Shown in pieces: positions 8,531 to 16,869 of a stretch of DNA of 64,000 nt (position 1 is its first letter; each line of letters starts with the position of its first letter). The notes under the pieces are model-generated. The model did not search any database, was not told where the DNA came from, and saw only the letters and a program-made list of their open reading frames with translations. The position numbers and the translations under genes were made by a program. This DNA is from Bradyrhizobium sp. CSA112 (GTDB taxonomy: Bacteria; Pseudomonadota; Alphaproteobacteria; Rhizobiales; Xanthobacteraceae): the NCBI RefSeq assembly GCF_029051645.1, contig NZ_JAACFS010000034.1, forward strand, positions 19,142 through 83,141. The letters are read 5' to 3'.

Positions 8531-8869
8531 ATGATTACCGCCAATCAACTCAGGGCCGCGCGCGCGCTTCTGAGCATCGATCAGCGGCAAATGGCCGAGC
8601 TGGCTGATCTCTCGGTGCCGACCATCCAGCGCATGGAAGCCAGCGACGGTGTGATCCGCGCCAACGTCGACTCCCTGATGAAACTGGTTTCCGCGCTCGA
8701 GAGCGCCGGGATCGAGCTGATCAACCCGGGTGCCGCGAGCGCGACAGGTGGGCGAGGCGTGCGCCTTCGCGAACATGTCACAAGTCCCAAGACAAATCCC
8801 AAGACAAGTCTCAAGACAAAGAGCAAGACCATCCGTCAACCGAAGAGGGTGCTGGAGCGGGTTAGATAG
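8531..8869 (+). CDS. XRE-family HTH transcriptional regulator (paralogue of the one at 16024)
   Basis: A 112-residue protein with an N-terminal Cro/C1-type helix-turn-helix (residues 1-60: LRAARALLSIDQRQMAELADLSVPTIQRMEAS split over both helices). The first ~80 residues closely match the regulator at 16024-16323, including the tail SAGIELI and GGRGVRL. The C-terminal 30 residues are a lysine/threonine-rich low-complexity tail produced by a 12-base tandem repeat. It converges on the Ehr operon and ends 7 bases from it. Control of that operon is inferred from position and paralogy. Confidence 0.85.
   Translation: MITANQLRAARALLSIDQRQMAELADLSVPTIQRMEASDGVIRANVDSLMKLVSALESAGIELINPGAASATGGRGVRLREHVTSPKTNPKTSLKTKSKTIRQPKRVLERVR
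8783..8830 (+). repeat. Four imperfect 12-base tandem repeats inside the XRE gene
   Basis: Units of the type AGTCCCAAGACA repeat four times in frame and encode successive xPKT/xLKT/xSKT motifs. The result is a basic disordered tail absent from the paralogue at 16024. Confidence 0.8.
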
Positions 8870-8875
8870 CGATCC

Positions 8876-9409
8876 TCACGACGTAACGGCGCCCGTATCA
8901 GCGCGTTCGAGCAGCGCCAGCAATCCTTGCAGCATGGCCGTGGGGGCAGGCGGACAGCCGGGAATGTGCAGGTCGACCGGGATGACCTCGCAGACGCCGC
9001 CGACGACCGCATAGCTGCCGGCAAAACATCCTCCGTTCCGCGCGCAATCGCCGACCGCGACGACCCATTTCGGATTCGGCGTCGCGTGATAGGTGCGTTC
9101 GAGCGCCTCACGCATGTTTTTCGTCACCGGTCCTGTCACCATCAGGACGTCGGCATGACGCGGCGAGGCGACGAACCGCAGGCCGAACCGCTCGACGTCG
9201 TAATAGGCGTTGTTGAGCGCGTGAATTTCCAGCTCGCATCCGTTGCAGGATCCAGCATCGACCTCGCGGATCGACAGGCTCCGGCCGAGCCGTCGCCGCC
9301 CGGCCTGTCCGAGCGCGGTTGCAAGCTCCGCGACTGCAGCGTCATCGGGCGATGGCGCGCGCTCGGTGAGCGGCTGGCGAAATACGCTTTCGAAGAGCAG
9401 CTTGCGCAC
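8876..9409 (-). CDS. Ehr/hydrogenase-4-like complex, small iron-sulfur subunit (HyfI/NuoB-like)
   Basis: A 177-residue subunit related to NuoB and HycG/HyfI. It keeps the cysteines that should hold a proximal 4Fe-4S cluster: SCNGCE (C55, C58), GDC (C122) and PGCPP (C152), with an extra C128. The start is GTG at 9409, supported by AAGGAAG about ten bases upstream; no ATG fits. It is the last gene of the operon, 12 bases after the large-subunit gene. Electron transfer within the peripheral arm is inferred from the family. Confidence 0.88.
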   Translation of the reverse strand: MRKLLFESVFRQPLTERAPSPDDAAVAELATALGQAGRRRLGRSLSIREVDAGSCNGCELEIHALNNAYYDVERFGLRFVASPRHADVLMVTGPVTKNMREALERTYHATPNPKWVVAVGDCARNGGCFAGSYAVVGGVCEVIPVDLHIPGCPPAPTAMLQGLLALLERADTGAVTS

Positions 9410-9421
9410 CTTGTCACTTCC

Positions 9422-10933
9422 TTAGAGATCGTGGCCCGAATAGGAGCAGTTGAACGACTTGTTGCAGAGCGGAAAGTCGGCGACGATGTTGTTCTCGATC
9501 ACAGCTTCCAGTAGCGGCCATTGAAACCAGGACGGATCGCGCATATGGCATCGTTCGATCAGGCCATTGCGCAGGCGCAGCCAGACCAGAACGTCGCCGC
9601 GGAATCCCTCCACGATCGCCATGCCCTCGCGCACCTCCCCGCCAAGCGGGACGTCCTTGCATATCGGCCCCTCGGGAAGCCGGCTCAGGATCTGGTCGAT
9701 CAGCGACATGCTTTGTTCGACTTCACGTATCCTGATCCAGACGCGCGCGTTGACGTCGCCCTCGCTGAGGACAGGCACGTCGAACCGCAAAGCGTCGTAC
9801 GGCGGATAGGCCAGCGTCCGGCGCGCGTCGAACGAGCGGCCCGAAGCGCGGCCGACATAGCCGCCGGCGGCATATTGCTGGGCGAGCGGCGGCTTGAGCG
9901 TTCCGGTATCGACGGTACGATCCTGTAGCGACGCGGTGTTGTCATAGAGTTCGACAAGCGCAGGAAAGCGCAGGCGAATATTTTCCAGCGTGGCCTGGAT
10001 GGTTTCCGCCCCGCCACTGCCGATGTCGCGGCTGACACCGCCGGGCACGATGATGTCGCGCATCAGGCGATGGCCGAAGGCTGCGCCGGCGGCGCGCAGT
10101 ACGCTCTCGCGCAACACGCCGCAATGCGCGTGCATCAATGTAAAGGAGGCATCGTTACAGATCGCCCCGAAGTCGCCGAGATGGTTGGCGAGCCGCTCGA
10201 GTTCTGCCAGCAGCGCGCGCAGGAACACGGCGCGGTCAGGCACGACGAGGTCGAGGGCTGCTTCCGCCGCGCGCGAGAACGCGTAGGCGTAGGCAACAGT
10301 GCTGTCGCCCGACGTGCGGCCGGCGAGTTGAACACCGCGCGCGAGGCTGGCGCCGGTCATCAGTCCGTCGATTCCCTTGTGGACATAGCCGAGCCGTTGC
10401 TCCAGCCGGACCACGGTTTCGCCGCTCGCGGTAAAGCGGAAATGTCCGGGCTCGATGATACCGGCATGCACCGGGCCGACCGCAATCTGGTGCAGGCCGT
10501 CGCCTTCCGCGGCGAGGAATCGGTACGGCGTCGCCTGCGGCAACGCGTCGATGCGATCGCCCAATGGAAAGCGCACGCCCCAGCGGTTGTGATCGAGCCA
10601 GGGGCGGGCGTCGGGCGAGCCCTGAGCGAACAATCCAAACAGGTCGTTGACGGTCCGTTCCAGCCGCAGCGCCGGCGGATGATGCTTGCCGACGGAAGGA
10701 AACGTGCGGTCGGGGCAATCCAGGCTGACGACCGCGATCTCTGCGCTCGGTCCATCCATGATCGCCATGTGAACCGCTGCGGGCTCGCCCCACAGGCCGA
10801 GCAGGCTCCAGCGTCCATGTGCCAGCTCGCTCGCGGCAAATGTCCAGACGGATGCATCGACCACGACGCGTGGCCACGGGCCGTGTTGCCCGACCTTGCG
10901 GCCCTCCAGCGTCAGATCGATCAGCGACGGCAT
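9422..10933 (-). CDS. Ehr/hydrogenase-4-like large subunit (NuoC-NuoD fusion) lacking all Ni-ligand cysteines
   Basis: A 503-residue protein with an N-terminal NuoC-like domain (about 1-150) and a NuoD/HycE-like domain. In active group 4 enzymes RxCGIC and DPCxxC bind nickel. Here the first motif reads RTSGDS (206-211), with Ser at both Cys positions. The C-terminal motif reads NCSYSGHD (495-502), where CYSC aligns with SYSG. The protein ends in HDL about where mature hydrogenases are cleaved, so no maturation tail is needed. It therefore cannot carry a canonical NiFe site. Its redox partner, possibly a quinone as in complex I, is unknown. Confidence 0.88.
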   Translation of the reverse strand: MPSLIDLTLEGRKVGQHGPWPRVVVDASVWTFAASELAHGRWSLLGLWGEPAAVHMAIMDGPSAEIAVVSLDCPDRTFPSVGKHHPPALRLERTVNDLFGLFAQGSPDARPWLDHNRWGVRFPLGDRIDALPQATPYRFLAAEGDGLHQIAVGPVHAGIIEPGHFRFTASGETVVRLEQRLGYVHKGIDGLMTGASLARGVQLAGRTSGDSTVAYAYAFSRAAEAALDLVVPDRAVFLRALLAELERLANHLGDFGAICNDASFTLMHAHCGVLRESVLRAAGAAFGHRLMRDIIVPGGVSRDIGSGGAETIQATLENIRLRFPALVELYDNTASLQDRTVDTGTLKPPLAQQYAAGGYVGRASGRSFDARRTLAYPPYDALRFDVPVLSEGDVNARVWIRIREVEQSMSLIDQILSRLPEGPICKDVPLGGEVREGMAIVEGFRGDVLVWLRLRNGLIERCHMRDPSWFQWPLLEAVIENNIVADFPLCNKSFNCSYSGHDL

Positions 10934-10945
10934 GTCAATTCGTTC

Positions 10946-12397
10946 CTATCCAAGGAGCTGGGCCACGTGCTGGAACCAGACCACCAGCGGGGCGGGAAGA
11001 TAGATCCCTGCGCCCAATACCAGTGCGAGATGCGCAAACATCGGAATGTACGAAGCGTCGGCCGGGGCCGTACTGCCGCGCGGCTCGCCGAAGGCGACGC
11101 TGGTCAGGCGCAACGTCAAGGCGCCGAAGGCCAGTAGCAGGCCGAATACCAGCACGATCGCGAGCAACGGCTGCCGTGCAAAGGTCGAGCTCACGACCAG
11201 GAACTCGCTCATGAAGATCCCGAGCGGCGGCAGCCCGGCGATTGCGACGACGCCTACCACCAGTCCCCAGCCGAGCGCCGGATGTGTCACGGTCAGGCCG
11301 CGGATCCGCGAAATCCGCTGGGTGCCCTTGATCTGCGAAATATGCCCGACGGCGTAGAAGATTGCCGACTTGGTCAGGCTATGCATCACCATGTGCAGCA
11401 GCCCGGCGAAATTGGCGAGCGGCCCGCCCATGCCGAACGCGAACACGATGATGCCCATGTGTTCGATCGAGGAGTAGGCGAATAGGCGTTTGATGTCGCG
11501 CCGCCGGTACAGCATGAACGCCGCGAAGATCAGCGAGACCAGGCCCATCGTCACCATCAGCGGGCCGGGCGCGATCGAGGCCGGGTTGGCGGCGAGCAGT
11601 ATCTTGAAGCGCAGCAGCGCGTAGAGCGCGACGTTCAGCAAGAGGCCCGACAACACTGCCGATATCGGCGTCGGACCTTCGGCGTGTGCGTCAGGCAACC
11701 AGGCGTGCAGCGGCGCGAGGCCGACCTTGGTGCCGTAGCCGAGAAACAGGAATACGAACGCGACGTTGAGCAGGGCCGCGTCGAAGTTCGCAGCGCGCTC
11801 GACCAGCAGGGTCCAGACCATGCCGTCCTGGCCTTCGCCCATCACCGGGCGAGCCGCCATGTAGACCAGGATCGTGCCGAACAAAGCGAGCGCAATTCCG
11901 ACGCTGCCCAGGATGAAATACTTCCAGGCGGCTTCGAGCGCCGCATGGGTACGATAGATGCCGACCATCAGCACCGTCGTCAGCGTCGCGAGTTCGACCG
12001 CCACCCACATCAGGCCGATATTGTTCGACACGAACGCGAGATTCATGCCGAACATCATGATCTGGTACATGGCGTGGTAGAAGCGCAGGTAAACCGGCGT
12101 CAGCCGGCCGGTTTCGAGCTCGTGCGCGATATAGCTGGCGCTGAAGATGCTGGTGGTGAATCCCACGAAGGTATTGAGCACGATGAAGACGATGTTCAGA
12201 TCGTCGATCAACACGTACGGTCCGGGCGAGGGACGTTCGACCATGAACAGGGAGAGCGCAGACAGGAATGTCGCCAGACTGGCAACGACGTTCAGCCGTG
12301 CCGTCAGGCGGTAGCCGGGCATGGCGGCCAGTAGCGCCGCCGAAGAGATCGGGATCAGCAAGACGGCCGTGACGGGGTCGAAGAACGGAACGGTCAT
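10946..12397 (-). CDS. Ehr complex membrane subunit, NuoN/NuoL-like (HyfF/HycQ type)
   Basis: A 483-residue polytopic protein of the proton-translocating Proton_antipo_M family, with about 14 predicted spans. Typical conserved segments include APLHAWLPDAHAEGPTPISA and KRLFAYSSIEHMGII, with the lysines and histidines of the half-channels. Its length fits HyfF/HycQ. The ATG overlaps the end of neither neighbour's core but couples to the HyfE-like gene downstream of its promoter side by a 4-base ATGA overlap at 12394. It probably moves protons or sodium. Confidence 0.9.
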   Translation of the reverse strand: MTVPFFDPVTAVLLIPISSAALLAAMPGYRLTARLNVVASLATFLSALSLFMVERPSPGPYVLIDDLNIVFIVLNTFVGFTTSIFSASYIAHELETGRLTPVYLRFYHAMYQIMMFGMNLAFVSNNIGLMWVAVELATLTTVLMVGIYRTHAALEAAWKYFILGSVGIALALFGTILVYMAARPVMGEGQDGMVWTLLVERAANFDAALLNVAFVFLFLGYGTKVGLAPLHAWLPDAHAEGPTPISAVLSGLLLNVALYALLRFKILLAANPASIAPGPLMVTMGLVSLIFAAFMLYRRRDIKRLFAYSSIEHMGIIVFAFGMGGPLANFAGLLHMVMHSLTKSAIFYAVGHISQIKGTQRISRIRGLTVTHPALGWGLVVGVVAIAGLPPLGIFMSEFLVVSSTFARQPLLAIVLVFGLLLAFGALTLRLTSVAFGEPRGSTAPADASYIPMFAHLALVLGAGIYLPAPLVVWFQHVAQLLG

Positions 12398-13062
12398 CGG
12401 CGTTCGCCCCGGAAGTCGTCGAGCGCGGAGACATCCACCGAATCGAAGCGCTCGCGAATTCGGAACAGGAAGATGCCGATCACGATGAACGCGATCAGGA
12501 TCGAGAAGGCGACGCTGATCTCGACGACCAGCGGCATGCCCTTGGCGCCGGTCGCCGCCAGCACCAGTCCGTTTTCAAGCGACATGAATCCGACAACCTG
12601 GCTGACCGCATTGCGGCGCGTCACCATGACGAGAAGTCCGAGCAGCACGACCGACAGCGCAAAGGCGAGATCTTCGCGCGCCAGCGGGTCGGCGTCGCTC
12701 GTCACCCGCAGCATCAGGACGAGCGAGAGGGCGACCAGCCCCATTCCGGCCAGCATGGTCGGGCCGATTCCGACGGCCGATTCGATGTCGCGGTGAATCC
12801 CGAGCTGCTTGACGATCCGGTGCAGCGCCACCGGAATGACGATCGCCTTGAACACCAGGGCGATGACTGCGGTGACGTAGAGATGGGGCGCATCCTGGAT
12901 GAAGGCCTGCCAGGCGACCGAGAGCGATAGCACGAGGGCGTGAAGCGCGAATACGTTGAGCAGCGAATAGAGACGGTCCTGATACAGCATCATCAGGCTG
13001 ATCAGCACCAATCCGCCGGCCAGCGTATGCGAAATGTCGAAGGCGAGGCTGTGCATCTGCAT
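12394..13062 (-). CDS. Ehr complex membrane subunit, HyfE/HycP type (NuoK-like part)
   Basis: A 222-residue hydrophobic protein with about six to seven spans, matching the length and layout of hydrogenase-4 component E, whose C-terminal part is NuoK-like (VGFMSLENGLVLAATGAKGMPLVVEI split across two spans). The ATG shares one base with the TGA of the NuoH-like gene. MQMHSLAFD offers two Met starts two codons apart. Confidence 0.88.
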   Translation of the reverse strand: MQMHSLAFDISHTLAGGLVLISLMMLYQDRLYSLLNVFALHALVLSLSVAWQAFIQDAPHLYVTAVIALVFKAIVIPVALHRIVKQLGIHRDIESAVGIGPTMLAGMGLVALSLVLMLRVTSDADPLAREDLAFALSVVLLGLLVMVTRRNAVSQVVGFMSLENGLVLAATGAKGMPLVVEISVAFSILIAFIVIGIFLFRIRERFDSVDVSALDDFRGERR

Positions 13063-14018
13063 CAGAAACTCCTCGAGACGAACAGCAGCAGGGTGCCGAG
13101 CAAGCCCAGCATGAAGGCCGCACCGAGGAATTGCGGAACGCGAAACACCCGCATCTTCGCCGTGGCGGTCTCAAACAGCGCGAGCAGGAAGCCGGCCAGC
13201 GCGAGCTTGACGATGTAGGCGCCGGCGCCGATCGCGTAGGACAAGGCGCCGCTGCCATAGAGCGCGATCTGCCAGGGGAAAAACACGCAGGCGATCAGCG
13301 AGACGTAGAGCAGCAGCTTGAGGAAGGCGCCGAGTTCGATCATCGCGAGATGGCGTCCGGAATATTCCAGGATCATCGCCTCGTGCACCATGGTGAGTTC
13401 GAGGTGCGTCGCGGGATTGTCGACCGGGATCCGCGCGTTCTCCGCGATTGCGACCATGAACAGCGCAACCAGCGCCATTCCGAGCGATACCCGCAAGCCC
13501 ACATAGGACGACGCCAGGAGGTGCGAGACGGTCGAGAGTTGCGTCGAGCCGGCGACCAGCGCCAGGCAGAATACGATCAGCAGCATCGCAGGCTCGGCAA
13601 GCGCCGCAATCATCACCTCGCGGCTGGAGCCGATGCCGCCGAAACTGGTGCCGACGTCCATCCCCGCGAGCGCGAGGAAGAAGCGCGCGCTTCCGAGCAG
13701 CGCGACGATGGCAATCAGATCGGCGGTCCAGTTGAACAGCAGCCCTATTGCGAAGGTCGGCACCAAGGCGGCGGCGACCCAGATCGCCGCGAAGGTGATG
13801 TAGGGCGTGACGCGGAACAGCCATGATGCGTTGTCGGCCAGCACCACTTCCTTGCGCAGCAGCCGCAGCAGATCGCGATAGGGCTGAAAGACGGAGGCGC
13901 CCTGGCGGCGCACCAGCCGGGCCTTGATCTTGCGCACATAACCGGTCAACAGCGGCGCGAGCAGCAGCACCAGCAGCATCTGCACGCCTTGCACGATGAT
14001 GTCCGAGATCACGACCAT
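13062..14018 (-). CDS. Ehr complex membrane subunit, NuoH-like (HyfC/HycD type)
   Basis: A 318-residue protein with about eight spans, related to NuoH, the subunit linking the peripheral arm to the membrane arm. Conserved features are ARLVRRQGASVFQPYRDLLR near the N terminus, and GSSREVMIAALAEPA and ARIPVDNPATHLELTMVHE further in, the latter holding acidic residues of the E-channel. The start MVVISDII lies 10 bases inside the preceding gene. A 100-codon open extension upstream is out of family and rejected. Confidence 0.9.
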   Translation of the reverse strand: MVVISDIIVQGVQMLLVLLLAPLLTGYVRKIKARLVRRQGASVFQPYRDLLRLLRKEVVLADNASWLFRVTPYITFAAIWVAAALVPTFAIGLLFNWTADLIAIVALLGSARFFLALAGMDVGTSFGGIGSSREVMIAALAEPAMLLIVFCLALVAGSTQLSTVSHLLASSYVGLRVSLGMALVALFMVAIAENARIPVDNPATHLELTMVHEAMILEYSGRHLAMIELGAFLKLLLYVSLIACVFFPWQIALYGSGALSYAIGAGAYIVKLALAGFLLALFETATAKMRVFRVPQFLGAAFMLGLLGTLLLFVSRSF

Positions 14019-16024
14019 ATCGCGAGCACCAGCAGCAGCGTGACGAGGGTGGCAAAGACCAGGCTGAGATATCGCCGGATGGTCAGGAACTGCAGGCGAT
14101 TGAGTCGTGTGGACGAAAAGCCGACAACGTCTGCGATCGGCGCATAGATTCCGTTCCAGACCAGGTCGTGCAATTCGATTCTGAGCCGCGCCGGCCGAAG
14201 GTCTCCCGGCGGCGGCATCGTGACGTGATCGCGGGCGTGGAACACCAGCGTGCCGAATACGCGGCGGATCGGCTGCGCAAAGCTGACGGCCGAATATTGC
14301 GCGGCGGGTGTCGCGTCGGAGAAACCGCATCCCCAGGCCGGACCCCGTCGCAGCGCGCGCGAGGCGAAGCGATGAATGACATACACGGCAAGCGACGCGG
14401 CCGCCGTGATGAACACCATCACCAGCAATCCATTGTAGGAGCTGCGGCTCTCCGCAATCGGCACGATCGAAAGCCAGGGTTGACCCGTCTGGACCGGCAT
14501 CCGGCTGCCGAGAATCTGGGTCGCGACCGGCGCCAGCCCGTCGATCGCCAGTCCCGGCAGGATTCCGGCCAGCAGGCAGAGCGCTGCGAGAATGAACATG
14601 GCCGCGAGCGAGAAGCGATCGACTTCACCAGCGGTTCCCGCCGCCGTCCCGCGCGGTCGCCCGAGAAACGTCACGCCGTAGGTCTTGACGAAGCAGGCTG
14701 CAGCCAGCGCGGCGGCGAGAGCGAGCATCGCGCCGACCGCGGGCACCATGATCTTCAGCGCCCATTGCGGCAGCTCCGGACTCTGCAGCACGGCCTGGAA
14801 GATTAGCCACTCCGATACGAAGCCGTTGAACGGCGGCAGCGCCGAAATCGCGACGCAGCCGACGAGAACGGCGAAACTCGTGAACGGCATGCGGTGAATG
14901 AGGCCGCCGAGCTTGTCCATGTCGCGCTCGCCGGTCGCGGTCAGCACGGCGCCGGCGCCGAAGAACAGCAGGCTCTTGAAGAAGGAATGGTTGAGCGCGT
15001 GAAACAGGGCGGCCGTGAAGGCGAGCGCGGCAGCCGCCTTCAGTCCATTCGCCTGGAATGCCATGGCAAGGCCGAGGCTGACGAAGACGATGCCGATATT
15101 TTCGATGGTGCTGTAGGCCAAGAGGCGCTTCAGGTCCTTCTCCATCATGGCGTAAAGGATGCCCATGACGGCGGTGATGCTGCCGAGGAAGAGCACGACT
15201 ACGCTTGCCGGCCAGCTCGGCTCTCCCAGCAAATCGAACATGACGCGAATGAAGCCGTAGATTGCGACCTTGGTCATGACGCCGCTCATCAGCGCGGACA
15301 CGTGGCTCGGCGCTGCGGGATGGGCGAGCGGCAGCCAGACATGCAACGGCACGAGGCCCGCCTTGGAACCGGCGCCGAGCAGCATCAGGATCAGTACCAG
15401 CGTCGCCGCATAGGGCGTGTGCTGCGCGGCGCGAATGGCCGCAAATCCGTAGTCTCCCGCCGGCCCTGCGAGCAGGCCGAAGGCGAGCAGCAGCGCGAGC
15501 GTGCCGAAGCTTGCCATTACGAGATAGACGTAGCCGGCCCTGGCGTTGCCCGGCTCGCGATGATGCGCCATGACAAGCGCCCACGACGCCAGCGACATGA
15601 ACTCCCAGCACAGCAGGTAGGAGAAGGCGTCGTCGGCCAGCACCACCAGGTTCATGCCGGCGAGAAAGGCAGGGAAGAAGGGAAGCACGCGGTGCGGCGC
15701 GGGGTCATGATGGCCGTAGCCGAGGCCATAGAGACTTGCCGATGCTCCACCCAGATTGATGACGACGAGGAAGAACGAGGCCAATGCATCCAGGCGGAAG
15801 TGCGCGCCAAGCCATGGCAATCCGACCGGCAGGGTAAGGGTAGTGGCGTCAGCTGCGCCGCTGAGCAGGAAGCGCAACGTGCCGGTTAATGCAATCAATG
15901 ATACGGCCAGTGTCGCGCCGTAGATGACGGGCGTGGCGATCTTCGATCGGCTCAGAACGATCGCCAGCGCGGCCAGTCCAAGCAACCCGGCGACACAGAC
16001 CATTTGCAGAGCGACGGCCGACAT
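14009..16024 (-). CDS. Ehr complex large membrane subunit, HyfB/HycC type (NuoL-like)
   Basis: A 671-residue antiporter-like subunit, matching the length of E. coli HyfB. Hallmarks include VPLHVWLPLAHPAAPSHVSA, KRLLAYSTIENIGIV and ALNHSFFKSLLFFGAGAV, plus a long C-terminal extension with further spans. Its ATG shares a base with the TAA of the XRE regulator gene (TAATG), so the regulator and complex are translated together. It should contribute an ion-pumping channel. Confidence 0.92.
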   Translation of the reverse strand: MSAVALQMVCVAGLLGLAALAIVLSRSKIATPVIYGATLAVSLIALTGTLRFLLSGAADATTLTLPVGLPWLGAHFRLDALASFFLVVINLGGASASLYGLGYGHHDPAPHRVLPFFPAFLAGMNLVVLADDAFSYLLCWEFMSLASWALVMAHHREPGNARAGYVYLVMASFGTLALLLAFGLLAGPAGDYGFAAIRAAQHTPYAATLVLILMLLGAGSKAGLVPLHVWLPLAHPAAPSHVSALMSGVMTKVAIYGFIRVMFDLLGEPSWPASVVVLFLGSITAVMGILYAMMEKDLKRLLAYSTIENIGIVFVSLGLAMAFQANGLKAAAALAFTAALFHALNHSFFKSLLFFGAGAVLTATGERDMDKLGGLIHRMPFTSFAVLVGCVAISALPPFNGFVSEWLIFQAVLQSPELPQWALKIMVPAVGAMLALAAALAAACFVKTYGVTFLGRPRGTAAGTAGEVDRFSLAAMFILAALCLLAGILPGLAIDGLAPVATQILGSRMPVQTGQPWLSIVPIAESRSSYNGLLVMVFITAAASLAVYVIHRFASRALRRGPAWGCGFSDATPAAQYSAVSFAQPIRRVFGTLVFHARDHVTMPPPGDLRPARLRIELHDLVWNGIYAPIADVVGFSSTRLNRLQFLTIRRYLSLVFATLVTLLLVLAIWS

Positions 16025-16323
16025 TATTTGCGCGCCCTCGCTCCGCTCGATGTCTTGTTTTCCGCGCGATCTCCGGAGCCGGCCTTGAGCCGCACGCCGC
16101 GCCCGCCGCCGTTGCTGTTCGCCCCGTCGTCGATCAATTCGATGCCGGCCTCCTCGAGCGCGGTGATCAGCTTCACCAGCGAATCGACGTTGCCCCGAAC
16201 CATCGTCTCACTCGCTTCCATGCGCTGGATCGTCGGCACCGAAAGCCCCGACAGCTCTGCGAGTCGCCGCTGATCGATGCCGAGAAGCACCCTGGCAGCC
16301 CGCAATTGAGCTGCTGTGATCAC
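16024..16323 (-). CDS. XRE-family HTH regulator, first gene of the Ehr operon
   Basis: A 99-residue Cro/C1-type HTH protein (residues 1-60). The start is GTG at 16323, giving MITAAQLRAARVLLGIDQRR, which aligns exactly with the MITANQLRAARALLSIDQRQ start of the paralogue at 8531. Its stop overlaps the HyfB-like start, so regulator and complex form one transcript. The C-terminal tail is short and basic (GDRAENKTSSGARARK). Likely auto-regulatory. Confidence 0.88.
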   Translation of the reverse strand: MITAAQLRAARVLLGIDQRRLAELSGLSVPTIQRMEASETMVRGNVDSLVKLITALEEAGIELIDDGANSNGGGRGVRLKAGSGDRAENKTSSGARARK

Positions 16324-16373
16324 CAGCCTGCCTCGCCAACGGCGCTCGAGCCAATATTAAAGGTCATTCTTGC

Positions 16374-16401
16374 ATCCTAAGTATTGATGTTAATGTGTCA
16401 A
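16374..16401 (-). promoter_or_regulatory. Putative sigma-70 promoter of the XRE-Ehr operon
   Basis: On the minus strand a perfect TTGACA -35 (16401-16396) is followed, after 16 bases, by TAGGAT (16379-16374). The predicted transcript starts about 44 bases before the GTG at 16323. Confidence 0.5.
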
Positions 16402-16406
16402 CAAGT

Positions 16407-16421
16407 GATATCTCAGATATC
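16407..16421. promoter_or_regulatory. 15-bp palindrome just upstream of the Ehr operon promoter
   Basis: GATATCT-C-AGATATC is a perfect odd palindrome, six bases upstream of the putative -35 box. It is a candidate operator for one of the two XRE proteins, though no identical site was found at 8460-8530. Confidence 0.4.
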
Positions 16422-16429
16422 TATTCTGA

Positions 16430-16869
16430 GGGTCGTCACCAACGATCCGAGCGCGCGGCGGAAAGCGTGTCCTGGTTTCTGCGCCGCGGCCGCGCTGAGC
16501 AGGGCTTTCCGTACTTCCAGCACTGCCCGACGATGAAGGTTGTCCAAGGCGGCTTTCAGGTGGTCAAGAATATTCACGACACATCTGACCGGTGTCGTTC
16601 CTCAAGAACAAGTTCAGCCACGTCCACGAAGGCGGCAATATCTCTGCTATGGCGTACGAAGCCACGCCCGCGTCATCAACGACGCAGCGCGCGCCGGGCG
16701 GCCGGGCAATATGGTTCCTATCTCCACCGGCCGGGGGCCGCAGAGGGATTTTAATCTATGAGATATTCCACATCCGCACCAGAGGTTGAACTTCGTCATT
16801 TCGCTCTGGCTAGAGCTATGCCATGCTTCTCGAATTTCGATCACGAAACCGTTGTGCTGGGCAAGAGGA
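16430..16869. other. 440-base stretch with no supportable gene
   Basis: Short open frames exist in all plus-strand phases, but none has a ribosome site, family motif or codon pattern I can defend. It may be decayed coding sequence at the edge of the A+T-richer patch that follows. Confidence 0.5.

Noticed and set aside
8876..16024. Functional group 4 [NiFe] hydrogenase or formate hydrogenlyase
   Set aside because: Both Ni-binding CxxC motifs are replaced (SGDS and SYSG) and no hyp, fdh or polyferredoxin genes are present.
14009..16024. DabB-type inorganic carbon pump subunit
   Set aside because: The protein is NuoL-like, but no DabA partner adjoins; it sits among HyfC/E/F/G/I-like genes instead.
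16395..16754. 119-codon frame upstream of the membrane protein
   Set aside because: No ribosome site or recognisable motif; overlapping frames are equally open. Possibly decayed sequence.
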